Shown here: positions 25,084-33,449 of the stretch, piece by piece
How the letters are laid out: each line of letters starts with the position of its first letter
How positions within the stretch are numbered: the first letter of the stretch is position 1
Source: Candidatus Dojkabacteria bacterium
Lineage (GTDB): Bacteria; Patescibacteria; Dojkabacteria; B142; JAFGFJ01
Length of the DNA: 64,000 nt
Direction of reading: 5' to 3'
NCBI GenBank assembly: GCA_016931155.1
Contig: JAFGFJ010000005.1
Location: 1 to 64,000, forward strand
The notes under the pieces: model-generated
The model's database searches: none
What the model saw: only the letters and a program-made list of their open reading frames with translations
Told to the model about the DNA's origin: nothing
Translations under genes and position numbers: made by a program

Positions 25084-26490
25084 AACTATTTTATTTAGTT
25101 CTTCCTTGCTCAAAATCATCCCAAGATAAATAATGATTTCTGAGCTCATGATGCCAGCAAATCCCACTTTGCTGACTTTGTTAATCACAATTGTGTGACT
25201 ATCCTGTTGTAGTTGTTTTGTTTCTAGAAAGCTATACTGACGAGGCGACTGGAGTTCAATTTCTAATAGCTCTTTGTTGTCTACAAATTCATAAGTGTGT
25301 GGGTTTTCTGTTTTTTCATTATTTGAAATAGTAGATATTAAATTTGTAATTCCTTTTGTCGGCTCAAGAATTTCCCAATCCCCTTCTCCATCAGTTGTTC
25401 TTGCCCAGGACTTTCCTGTTTCGGTCTCAACGTATTGGAAACTGTCAGATATGAGACCAGATGGATTAAAAAGTGAGGTTTTCGCACTTGTGTTTGGAAT
25501 ACTGTTTTTCGATAAAATTATAACAAAACTCTTCGGTTTTATTTTTGTAGCCTCGATTTTTTGTGTTTTACTTCCGATGTCAATCTTCCAGTTACTTAGA
25601 TCAACTTCGAAACTATCAGGATTGTAAAGTTCTATCCACTCGTTTCCCGAGTCGTTCCCGACAGGATCTGGAAGTATTTCATTGAGGTAAATCCTCGGTT
25701 CAATTGTAATTTGAGCGGTTTTTCTGATCACCTTCCCGGAATCAAATGTTAATTTAAGCTCGATATTTCTATTTCCAATACTATCTGCAGTAAAAACCGG
25801 CTGTGAGGAAAGCAATGTTTTTCCCCCATATGTCCATTCGAACTCTTCAATACTGCTATTAATAGTTACTTCTGCTCTAAATATTATTCTTGAATTTAAA
25901 AAATATGAGTTGTTTTGTTCCCAATCAGAGGAGGTTTCCTCTTTTGAGAGTATCTCGACTCCTGAAGTGAAACAATAATCCTGGTCATATGCCTGGTTGA
26001 TCATTCCTTTTGAGTGAGAGTGCGGATGTAGTTTTAAGTCATTGCACTCATGACTTATTCTTTCCAAAGATATCCCTTCTATACTTGTGGAGTATTTTAT
26101 ACTATCAGAGTTACCCAGATGATCCAGGAGAGTAATTTCTTCGTTGGTATTGTTCAAAGTAATTGAAGGAAAAACGACTAGATAGCTGTAAGGATCGATT
26201 GACTGTCCATCCAGTGAAAAAAAACTTGTTTTATCTTTGAGTATCCATCCGGAAAGATTTATATTTACAGACGTGGGATTGTAAAGTTCTATCCACTCAT
26301 TCCCGGGATCTAAGCCGACAGGATTTGGCATTAATTCATTAATCACTACATCCGTTGTAGCGGCAAAAACTTTTTGAGGTGAAATAAATAATGGTTCGAA
26401 AAAGATTACTGCTAATATAGCAAAAATCAATCCAGAGAGTATTGTAGTACATACTGCATGTTTTGTTTTCCTGACAACCTTAAGTTTCAT
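25054..26490 (-). CDS. Secreted protein with two lamin-tail domains
   Basis: This 478-residue protein has an N-terminal signal or anchor helix (about 13-40, ILSGLIFAILAVIFFEPLF) ending near an AATTD junction. Two lamin-tail (LTD) domains follow. The first, near 47-110, has VINELMPNPVGLDPGNEWIE and a SGWILKD strand. The second, near 268-330, has LNEILPDPVGNDSGNEWIE and LSNWKID. A PKD-like beta region lies between them. The C-terminal hydrophobic segment (about 445-460) may be a membrane anchor. LTD proteins in bacteria are surface or extracellular and often accompany nucleases, but no nuclease is seen here. Confidence 0.88.
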   Translation of the reverse strand: MKLKVVRKTKHAVCTTILSGLIFAILAVIFFEPLFISPQKVFAATTDVVINELMPNPVGLDPGNEWIELYNPTSVNINLSGWILKDKTSFFSLDGQSIDPYSYLVVFPSITLNNTNEEITLLDHLGNSDSIKYSTSIEGISLERISHECNDLKLHPHSHSKGMINQAYDQDYCFTSGVEILSKEETSSDWEQNNSYFLNSRIIFRAEVTINSSIEEFEWTYGGKTLLSSQPVFTADSIGNRNIELKLTFDSGKVIRKTAQITIEPRIYLNEILPDPVGNDSGNEWIELYNPDSFEVDLSNWKIDIGSKTQKIEATKIKPKSFVIILSKNSIPNTSAKTSLFNPSGLISDSFQYVETETGKSWARTTDGEGDWEILEPTKGITNLISTISNNEKTENPHTYEFVDNKELLEIELQSPRQYSFLETKQLQQDSHTIVINKVSKVGFAGIMSSEIIIYLGMILSKEELNKIVSIVIRLIKG

Positions 26491-26524
26491 GCAGCAACTC
26501 TATCAGGGAAATATTAAAAAAAGA

Positions 26525-27616
26525 TTAAAAACTTCTATTAATAACATAATCAGTTATTCCTTCCAGAAAATCTTTCCCTTCGTTGTTTATATTTATGCGG
26601 TTTAATGCTTTTTTTGCTTTTACAACGTACTGCAATGCCAGTTTTTTAGAATAATCAAGTGCACCTGTTTTGATTATTATATCTCTTACTATGTCTGCTG
26701 ATTTTTTTGTTAGATTTTTATTACCAAGTGTTTTTAGTATGAATGCTTTATTTCCTTTGCTTGCTTCTTCCAAGGCTTTCACAATCAGCAGTGTCTTCTT
26801 TCCTTCTGCAAGGTCTGAGCTTACAGATTTTCCTGTTTTTTCTTTTTGGCCGAAAAGACCGAGAATATCGTCCTGAATTTGAAATCCTATTCCTGCATTT
26901 ATGGAGTAATCACTTAGAATTTTCAGCTTTCTTTTTTCTGTACCTGCAAGTATTGCACCAACAAGTACTGGTGTTTCATAGGTATAGGTGGCTGTTTTCA
27001 TTTTGAGCATATCGATAACTTCCTTTTCTGTTGCTTTTGGTTTATTCCCAACCTGGATATCCAGCATTTCTCCGTGAATTACAGTGGTGAGTTGTTCGTT
27101 TATTGTTTTTATTGCTGAAATTTTTCTTTTGTTGTTAAAGTTGGATTCTGAAAGGAGTTTGAGTGCAAGATGACAGGAAAGATCTCCTGCACATATAGCA
27201 ATACTTTTACCAAAATGCCTGTGGTCTTTTGAAGGAAAAGCATTTTTACTGAAAGCAGAGAAAGTTTTGTGAATAGTCGGAAAACCCCTTCTTTCTGCCG
27301 ATCTGTCTATTATGTCATCGTGAATTAAAAGATATGTCTGGATCAATTCAATAAAAATTGAAGTCTTCATCATTTCTTTCTCGTTGTTACCTCCAAGCAT
27401 TTTATAGGAATAGAATGCCAATGCTGCTCTAAGTCTTTTGCCACCGGTTAGCGTCAATTCAGCAAGTTCTTTTGTCACTTGTCTGGAAAACTGGGACAGT
27501 TTTGCTGACCTTTTTATCTCTTCTCTGAAGAACAATTTTAGTCTACTCTCTGCAATCCTCTTGTGTTTGGATAAAAGTATTTTTGCTAGATGTGATTTGC
27601 TGGTTGTTTTTTCCAT
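26525..27616 (-). CDS. Polyprenyl (probably geranylgeranyl-type) diphosphate synthase
   Basis: This 363-residue enzyme of the class I isoprenoid synthase fold condenses isopentenyl diphosphate onto allylic diphosphates. It has GGKRLRAAL, the first Asp-rich motif LIHDDIID and the second FQIQDDILG, with the conserved KTATYT in between. All catalytic features are intact, so it is a genuine chain-elongation enzyme and not a degenerate ComQ-like one. Chain length cannot be read reliably. It is divergent from the 37-residue peptide gene and close to a terpene-cyclase-like gene, which suggests its product feeds that enzyme. Confidence 0.93.
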   Translation of the reverse strand: MEKTTSKSHLAKILLSKHKRIAESRLKLFFREEIKRSAKLSQFSRQVTKELAELTLTGGKRLRAALAFYSYKMLGGNNEKEMMKTSIFIELIQTYLLIHDDIIDRSAERRGFPTIHKTFSAFSKNAFPSKDHRHFGKSIAICAGDLSCHLALKLLSESNFNNKRKISAIKTINEQLTTVIHGEMLDIQVGNKPKATEKEVIDMLKMKTATYTYETPVLVGAILAGTEKRKLKILSDYSINAGIGFQIQDDILGLFGQKEKTGKSVSSDLAEGKKTLLIVKALEEASKGNKAFILKTLGNKNLTKKSADIVRDIIIKTGALDYSKKLALQYVVKAKKALNRININNEGKDFLEGITDYVINRSF

Positions 27617-27740
27617 AAGCTATATCTTCAGTTTATCTTAACATAAAGACAGCTTGTAAAGATTTCGTAAGTATTTGCAATGGATCCTTATGTTAAGTAG
27701 TTTGTGTTAATTTATCGTTGTTGAAGGAGGTGAAGACAAG

Positions 27741-27854
27741 ATGAAAAAACTAATTGAAGAAGCTATGAATCATGAGAATGCAAGGGACAAAGAAACTTTG
27801 GAAAAGGCAGCAGTTGAAAAAGCAATAAGTGGTTTTGCGCTTTGGGGATGGTGA
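27741..27854 (+). CDS. 37-residue peptide with Trp-rich C-terminus, candidate signal or RiPP precursor
   Basis: The frame begins at ATG 27741, preceded at 9-10 bases by AAGGAGGTG, the best Shine-Dalgarno sequence seen in this window. The peptide has an amphipathic, charged N-terminal helix (MKKLIEEAMNHENARDKE and on to about residue 28) and ends GFALWGW, followed by TGA. There is no TM segment or signal peptide. A helical leader followed by a short aromatic tail is how many modified-peptide and pheromone precursors look. It lies between a divergent prenyl diphosphate synthase and a histidine kinase. A Trp-codon attenuation leader is the main alternative, but no terminator or trp gene follows. 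Confidence 0.7.
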   Translation: MKKLIEEAMNHENARDKETLEKAAVEKAISGFALWGW

Positions 27855-27886
27855 TTTGCATTTTCTGGTAATACTCATAAAAATAT

Positions 27887-27914
27887 TTCACTTATAGTTA
27901 ATTGTTGCTAGAAT
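27887..27914 (+). promoter_or_regulatory. Extended -10 promoter candidate for the histidine kinase gene
   Basis: TTCACT (27887-27892) and TGC-TAGAAT (27906-27914) are separated by 16 bases between hexamers. Initiation near 27921 would leave a leader of about 20 bases before ATG 27943. The kinase could therefore be transcribed independently of the peptide gene. Confidence 0.4.
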
Positions 27915-27942
27915 TGGTGAACTTAGTTTAAATTCTTTGTGC

Positions 27943-29340
27943 ATGAATAGTGCTGTATTTGTGAATGAATTGCAGAGAAGAAGATTTGAAATAGTGAAGC
28001 TATTTGCAACAATTTTCTTGGCAGGCTCGTTGCTTGCAGTGGTTCTTGATGCTTATGGTATTCTTTCAGGCAGTCTGAAAAGGAGTGAGTATGAGATTTT
28101 TCTCTTTATTGGTCTCGCTTGCTTTGTTCTTTTTGCCTTTATAAGAACTTATCTTGTTCATAAAGCATTAACGCTGTCATTTGCGATTATTGTTGCCTTG
28201 CTTACTATTGCCGCTTTATATACGATGCTGGTCGGCGGTACAACTTCTGCAATATCCTTTCTTCTTATGACAATCTCTGTACTTTCCATTAGTATTGTGA
28301 TTAGTGTAAAGATTGCTTTTTTTTACATCATTATTAGTTCAATTTGCACTTTCAGTATTTTCCTTCTGCATAACAAACAGATAATAGATTACACTCCATC
28401 GCTGACTGATTCCGGATTTGCAAATACACTAATGTATATTACATCTATGTTGGTAATTACGTATGTTGCAGGAATTGCTTACTCGCAGATTGAACATTCT
28501 TATCAAAAAGCATATGACTATGCTAAGGAACTTGAAGAATTGAACAAACATCTTGATGAAAAAGTTAGACTACGCACTAAGCAGCTTCAAGAAAGTCTGG
28601 AGAGACAGGCAGATTCTGTTCACAGTGCAGCAGTGATGGGAAGTATTGCAAAACCGATGCTTCATGATCTGGCTACTCCATTATCCTCTCTTGCAGGTGC
28701 ACAGAGCCTTCTGAAAAAAGTAAAGTTTGATCAAAAAACACATGAGATAATTGAAATGAGCAACCAGGCAGTAAGTCAAATAGCGAGAATTGTAGAAAAT
28801 GCCAGGAATCTTATGGACAATAAAAATTTAGTAGTAGAGTTTTCTCCATATGATGTTATTTCGGTTGCTATCCTGGTCTCAAAACATGAACTTCAAAGGG
28901 ACAATATTACTGTGAATGTAAGAATTGACCCAATGATTAAACTCAACGGAGTTGTGGGTATCTTTGAAAGAATGGTAATAAATCTTATTATCAATGCGGT
29001 AGAAGAGCTGGGACAGTGTGAGAGTGATAGAAGAATTGATATAAAAGGAAATAATGAAGGTAAGTATTTTGTTTTAAAAATAAAAGATTCGGGTCGGGGA
29101 ATAAAGAGGGAATTTATAGACAGGATTTTTGATTCAGATTTTACAATGAAGAGTGAAAGAAATTTAGGTTTTGGTCTTCCATTTGTTAGAAATAGTATAG
29201 AGAAAAATTTTGCTGGAGATATTTCAGTTAGAAGCAAGTTGGGGGAATTTACTGAATTCACACTTAGATTTGATAGGAAGTTCAATGCCAGAAAAATTAA
29301 GAAAGGTAAAAAAAATAAAGAGTTTTCTGTTAAGAAATAG
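27943..29340 (+). CDS. Membrane-bound sensor histidine kinase
   Basis: This 465-residue protein starts at ATG 27943; an in-frame TTG lies 6 bases upstream. The sensor part is six closely spaced TM helices (about 19-180) with almost no extracellular loops, so it probably senses a membrane-embedded or hydrophobic ligand. A coiled coil (about 185-228) leads to the HisKA H-box MLHDLATPLSSL (H241), N-box NLIINAVEEL, G1 DSGRGI, F-box and G2 NLGFGLPFV. All ATP-binding boxes are intact. The C-terminal tail is Lys-rich. Its last 56 bases overlap the next gene. The likely partner is the response regulator converging from 31875. Confidence 0.92.
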   Translation: MNSAVFVNELQRRRFEIVKLFATIFLAGSLLAVVLDAYGILSGSLKRSEYEIFLFIGLACFVLFAFIRTYLVHKALTLSFAIIVALLTIAALYTMLVGGTTSAISFLLMTISVLSISIVISVKIAFFYIIISSICTFSIFLLHNKQIIDYTPSLTDSGFANTLMYITSMLVITYVAGIAYSQIEHSYQKAYDYAKELEELNKHLDEKVRLRTKQLQESLERQADSVHSAAVMGSIAKPMLHDLATPLSSLAGAQSLLKKVKFDQKTHEIIEMSNQAVSQIARIVENARNLMDNKNLVVEFSPYDVISVAILVSKHELQRDNITVNVRIDPMIKLNGVVGIFERMVINLIINAVEELGQCESDRRIDIKGNNEGKYFVLKIKDSGRGIKREFIDRIFDSDFTMKSERNLGFGLPFVRNSIEKNFAGDISVRSKLGEFTEFTLRFDRKFNARKIKKGKKNKEFSVKK

Positions 29341-31177
29341 TCTGGTAAGTCTCACCGAGGCGTACAATTTCAGAAATAAGTCATGTAGTGAAAAAGAAGA
29401 AAAGGTAAGAATACTCCTTCCTGTTGCCCTTACACTTCACGCATTGAGTTTTTGTCCCAGTAAAGTCTTTACAGAGCAGGAACATCGAAAAATTAATTCG
29501 CTTTTGAATTATATTATCAAAAAGGGTGACGGGAAGCTTTCTTATAATTACTATACTGGCAACTCAAAATCGAGTAAAGAAGTCTTTTTCCCAGATGACC
29601 TTGATGACACGTCTTTTTGTCTTTCTGCGCTTTTACGATTTGACAAAGAAATAGATGAACGATTTTTTCTAAAAATAATTAATCTGGAGGTTAAACCAGG
29701 GGGACCATATAATACATGGTATGTTTCAAAGAGAGAAAAAGATAATCGCTGGCAGGATATAGATCCAATAGTAAATGCTAATCTGCTATATATGATTTCC
29801 CTTTATGGTGTGAGGCTGAAATCCAGCGAGAAGTATCTCCTGGGTTGCTTAAAGAAAGGTATGTTTAATTCTCCTTATTATCCTTATTCAATTATTTTTA
29901 TATTATTTCTATCAAGGTTTGCAAACAAAAGTAAGAATGACAAATTTACAGCTGTCCTGGTAAAAGAATTGCTGAAGTACAAATACACAAAACTTGAGCC
30001 AATGGAAAAGATTTTTTACTTGTTAGCTTCTGTCTATCTTGGTGTGTCAATTGAACAAGAAAATATTGATGAGGTTTTATTTTGGCAAAATTCTGATGGC
30101 TCTTTTCCGCCTCTACCATTTCGTTTTAATATGCAGCAAAGCACTAAAAGAAAAGCATTTACAGGAAGTTCAGTTATAACCTCTGCTCTTGTTTTAGAGC
30201 TTCTTCTTCTTACAATTGATCAAACAAAGAAGATAATTCCATCTTACTCAATGTTTGACAAAAAAGCATCCAGGCTCATTGAAAAAAGCAGAAAGATTAT
30301 TGCAAAAGAGTTGAGTGTAAATGGCATTAATAGAAAAGAACATGATGCTCTTATCAGTCCGGGATCCTATAAAATACTGGATTTTTTTTTCAAGACTGCC
30401 TTGTGTCTTAGGGAATCACTAACAAGAAGTCAGCAGATTGAATTGATGAAATTGTCGATTGCTGTATTTTTTTTGTGGAGCGGGTATACGGTTATTGACG
30501 AATTGATAGATAAACAATTGAGTATTGCGGCGATCCCTCGGGTAAATACTTTAATAAGAATTGGATGGAGCTATCTATGTAGGATAGTTGACTTCAGAAA
30601 AATAAAAAAAGAAATAAACAAAGCATTTCTTGATTGTGATGACGTATATTTATGGGAAATTGAAAGAATGAGATTTAATCCGGAAAAATTAGATTTTGAT
30701 TTTAAAAAAATACTTACTTACAGATACATAGAAAAAAGAATGCAACCATTCCTTATTTCAATAAGTTTTATTCCACAGATTTTAGAACTTTCAAAGAAAA
30801 AGGGAGTAGAAGTATACAGATTTTTTAAAGCCAAAATGATTATTGATCAGTTTAATGATGATGCTCATGACTGGGAGGATGATTGGAAGGCTGGTAGAAT
30901 GACTTATGTTCTATACAGATTGTTTAAGCAATCGGGAAGTGCTTCAAAAAATGGAAAAGATAAAAATATTTTTTATAAATCATTTTGGAGTAGCGTTATT
31001 GATGAGGTAATAAAAATTTGTGAGAAAGAATACAAAATAGCCAGATCCGCAGTAAGAAGACTAAAACTAAATGAAAGGGAATTTTATTTCAATGAGCTTT
31101 TGGAAAAAGCCTATAAGCCTATCAGACAGGCGAGTAAAGAAAAAAATAGGGCGGAAAAATTTATTCAGTCTCTATAA
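29285..31177 (+). CDS. Two-domain terpene-cyclase-like protein (class II DxDD half plus class I-like half)
   Basis: This 630-residue protein is started at ATG 29285, which has AGGA upstream and lies inside the kinase frame. The N-terminal half is helical with DDLDDTSF at 104-111, matching the DxDD acid motif of class II terpene cyclases. A WQNSDGSFPPLPF block near 267-279 looks like a squalene-cyclase QW repeat. The C-terminal half carries DELID at 405-409 and NDDAHDWEDDWKAGRMT at 524-540, resembling the paired metal-binding motifs of class I prenyl/terpene synthases. The combination recalls bifunctional diterpene synthases. The likely substrate is the product of the prenyl diphosphate synthase at 26525-27616. 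The motifs are seen; the product is unknown. Confidence 0.75.
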   Translation: MPEKLRKVKKIKSFLLRNSLVSLTEAYNFRNKSCSEKEEKVRILLPVALTLHALSFCPSKVFTEQEHRKINSLLNYIIKKGDGKLSYNYYTGNSKSSKEVFFPDDLDDTSFCLSALLRFDKEIDERFFLKIINLEVKPGGPYNTWYVSKREKDNRWQDIDPIVNANLLYMISLYGVRLKSSEKYLLGCLKKGMFNSPYYPYSIIFILFLSRFANKSKNDKFTAVLVKELLKYKYTKLEPMEKIFYLLASVYLGVSIEQENIDEVLFWQNSDGSFPPLPFRFNMQQSTKRKAFTGSSVITSALVLELLLLTIDQTKKIIPSYSMFDKKASRLIEKSRKIIAKELSVNGINRKEHDALISPGSYKILDFFFKTALCLRESLTRSQQIELMKLSIAVFFLWSGYTVIDELIDKQLSIAAIPRVNTLIRIGWSYLCRIVDFRKIKKEINKAFLDCDDVYLWEIERMRFNPEKLDFDFKKILTYRYIEKRMQPFLISISFIPQILELSKKKGVEVYRFFKAKMIIDQFNDDAHDWEDDWKAGRMTYVLYRLFKQSGSASKNGKDKNIFYKSFWSSVIDEVIKICEKEYKIARSAVRRLKLNEREFYFNELLEKAYKPIRQASKEKNRAEKFIQSL

Positions 31178-31875
31178 CCAATGTAAGCTAAGTTGAGCCT
31201 GAATCCCACACCGTGTACTGTTTCTACTACATGTTCGTCTTTGTACTTACCTAGTTTTTTTCTTACCCTGCTAACAAGTGTGTCTATGCTCCCCTCCTCT
31301 ACTTCCCTTACACCTCTAAATGTTTGGTTGATTAGATCATTTCTTGTGAGAATATCTCCTTGTGCTGCTACCAGTGACAATAGAAGTTCAAACTCTTTGT
31401 AAGATAGTTTAATTTCTTTATTATTTTTGCTCACAAATCTTTTTTTTGTGTCAATGTAGAGATCTCCAAGTATAATAACTGGATCCATCTTATGTATGGA
31501 TAAAAGAGACTCTGCCTGAGCACCCAGAAGTTCGAAATCAATTGGTTTTCTATGGAATAGATTGGCACCTCTTTCATAGCTTTCCTTTTCTTTTGAAGAA
31601 GTGATGTCACTGGTAATAATTATTATAGGTGTTTTGAAACCGTTGCTTCTAATTTTGTTTACTATACTGAACCCACTTATACCAGGCAGGCCAATGTCGA
31701 CAATAAATAAGGAATATCTATTTGTGAGTGCAAGCTTTAGTCCCTCATCCCCTGAAAAGGAAATCCGGAGTTTGTGCCCCAGAGATTCAAGGTGTTTTTT
31801 TATAAAAAAAGAGAGATTTTTGTCGTCCTCTATCAGCAGGACAGGGTTGTGTAAATTGCCTGTTTTTTTTGTCAT
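31165..31875 (-). CDS. OmpR/PhoB-type response regulator
   Basis: This 236-residue protein has an N-terminal receiver with acidic pocket IEDDKN (D17, D18), phosphoacceptor D60 in LFIVDIGLPG, ITSD and the conserved Lys in HRKPID. A C-terminal winged-helix DNA-binding domain follows, with KLSYKEFELL, SIDTLVSRVRKKLG and VHGVGFRL. It belongs to the OmpR rather than the NarL/ComA class. Its 3' end overlaps the terpene-cyclase-like gene by 13 bases in a convergent arrangement, which places it next to the kinase at 27943-29340, its most likely partner. Confidence 0.93.
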   Translation of the reverse strand: MTKKTGNLHNPVLLIEDDKNLSFFIKKHLESLGHKLRISFSGDEGLKLALTNRYSLFIVDIGLPGISGFSIVNKIRSNGFKTPIIIITSDITSSKEKESYERGANLFHRKPIDFELLGAQAESLLSIHKMDPVIILGDLYIDTKKRFVSKNNKEIKLSYKEFELLLSLVAAQGDILTRNDLINQTFRGVREVEEGSIDTLVSRVRKKLGKYKDEHVVETVHGVGFRLNLAYIGYRD

Positions 31876-31946
31876 GGGTGTTTCTATTTACAGGAATTTA
31901 TCAATATAGGATTGTCTAAATCTTTACAACTTTTATTGAAAAATAA

Positions 31947-31975
31947 TGGAGACACTAACCCCCTAAGTGTCTCCA
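31947..31975 (-). terminator. Terminator after the permuted M23 gene
   Basis: TGGAGACACT at 31947-31956 pairs perfectly with AGTGTCTCCA at 31966-31975. On the minus strand it is followed by TTATTTTTC. It lies about 150 bases beyond the stop of the M23 gene and upstream of the response regulator start. Confidence 0.65.
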
Positions 31976-32122
31976 CTACAATTCTACTATTTGTGCCGGA
32001 AAAACTCAACAAAAAGTCTTGTCCAATGGCAGATGATACCAACAGCAAGAGCAATAATAACTCTTAAATTGCTTATACAGTCTCAGAATTATGGATTTAT
32101 AAGTTTATTGAAACTATTAATA

Positions 32123-33433
32123 TCAGTTGCAGCTTCTTGGAGAAGAAGAAGGCTCCATTGTGCAGGAAAGGTGATAATAAAGCGTTCTTTTCCCGGTTGA
32201 ACATCCATTTGTTTGACAGACTTTTGCGTAGATTGCACCACCATTATTGCAAACAGGTGCCCAGGAAGGACAAGGCTCGAAACCAAAGTATACATAACCA
32301 TCGTGTGCTGCTACAACCCATCCTCCTCCGCCAGTTGATATGTCAATAGCATAATGAAATCCACCCCATCTTGGACCGTACCCGCTTGTTAGTGTTCCTT
32401 TTGGCTGTAGTGGGATTTTAAGTTCTCCATTTCCGCTACAGCTTGGATAAGCACCAGCAGGTAAATAATTACATGGGTTAACATAACCTCCATCGTATAC
32501 CATGAAATGCAGGTGAGCTCCATATGAATATCCAGTATTTCCCTCTATGCCAAGAAGTGTTCCTTTGGCAACAGGCAATCCGTTTCCAACTTCACCCCGA
32601 GCCAAAATTGCAGCTACCAAGGCATCGTATTTTGCTACAAGTTTTCCTTCTTCATCAGAAAGGTTCTTTATACTATTTTGTGCACCGGTAATAGAATTAT
32701 GGGATTTTGACAGTAGATTGTCATAAAATATTTTTTGCTGATTGTAAGTAGCCATATCAACCTCAAGGGAAATCCTTTCCTCATCCAGAACTGCCCGATC
32801 TTTCTCAAGTTGCACCTTGTCTTCTTCCTGAACCTTCTTTTCTTCTTCCAGGTTCTTTTTCATTATATTGAGATCTTTAAGGGTTTTGTTTATATCTTCC
32901 TGGATGGCTTTTCTGTATTGGGCACCTTTTATGAATCCATCAGTAGAGCTTGCGGTGAATACTATCGCAACATCTTTAGGTAAAACCTTTTGTTCAATAT
33001 ACATATCAGAAAGCCTGTTGTCAGTATCACTTTCGAGGTCTTTTATATATATTTCGGAGTCTATAATGGAAGAATCAGTCTCATCAATTTTATCAGTCAA
33101 TATTTCAAGCTGAAGAACAAGTTCGTCAATCTTCAGTTTCTTCTCACTGATTTGAAGATCCAGCAACCCAACCTCATTCTGAAGTCTGCTTATTTCTGTT
33201 GTATATTGTCCCTGAAGATATTTTTGATTGTTAATTTTTCCCTCAAGCTCTCTTTTCTGGTTCTTAATATCTGCCAGTCTATCTTGAACACTTTTGAGAT
33301 CATCTTGAAGACCAGCCTTTACAGGAACAGACCCTGCTCCAAAATGTGAGAAGAATGAAGTATTTGTAAAAGACAAAACCAGTAATAAAACAGCTGTAAT
33401 ACCTATTCTTGCGGTTTTATTAAAAATTTCCAT
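32123..33433 (-). CDS. Coiled-coil M23 peptidase with circularly permuted catalytic domain (EnvC-like context)
   Basis: This 436-residue exported protein has a signal helix at about 9-27. A long coiled coil (about 43-265) resembles EnvC/PcsB partners of FtsEX. The LytM/M23 domain then appears in reverse order. First comes TGYSYGAHLHFMVYDGGYVNPCNYL, normally the C-terminal block with the HxH motif. Then come YGPRWGGFHYAIDIS (normally N-terminal, first His and Asp ligands), AAHDGYVYF and YYHL. All zinc ligands are present, but in permuted order. A Cys-rich insert lies near the end. It is the last gene of the ftsE-ftsX operon, so peptidoglycan cleavage at division controlled by FtsEX is the likely role. 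Confidence 0.87.
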   Translation of the reverse strand: MEIFNKTARIGITAVLLLVLSFTNTSFFSHFGAGSVPVKAGLQDDLKSVQDRLADIKNQKRELEGKINNQKYLQGQYTTEISRLQNEVGLLDLQISEKKLKIDELVLQLEILTDKIDETDSSIIDSEIYIKDLESDTDNRLSDMYIEQKVLPKDVAIVFTASSTDGFIKGAQYRKAIQEDINKTLKDLNIMKKNLEEEKKVQEEDKVQLEKDRAVLDEERISLEVDMATYNQQKIFYDNLLSKSHNSITGAQNSIKNLSDEEGKLVAKYDALVAAILARGEVGNGLPVAKGTLLGIEGNTGYSYGAHLHFMVYDGGYVNPCNYLPAGAYPSCSGNGELKIPLQPKGTLTSGYGPRWGGFHYAIDISTGGGGWVVAAHDGYVYFGFEPCPSWAPVCNNGGAIYAKVCQTNGCSTGKRTLYYHLSCTMEPSSSPRSCN

Positions 33434-33449
33434 TTCAAAATCAGTGCAA

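Noticed and set aside
27741..27854. Trp-operon-type attenuation leader peptide
   Set aside because: The tandem Trp codons fit, but no terminator/antiterminator hairpin follows and the downstream genes are a kinase and a cyclase-like enzyme.
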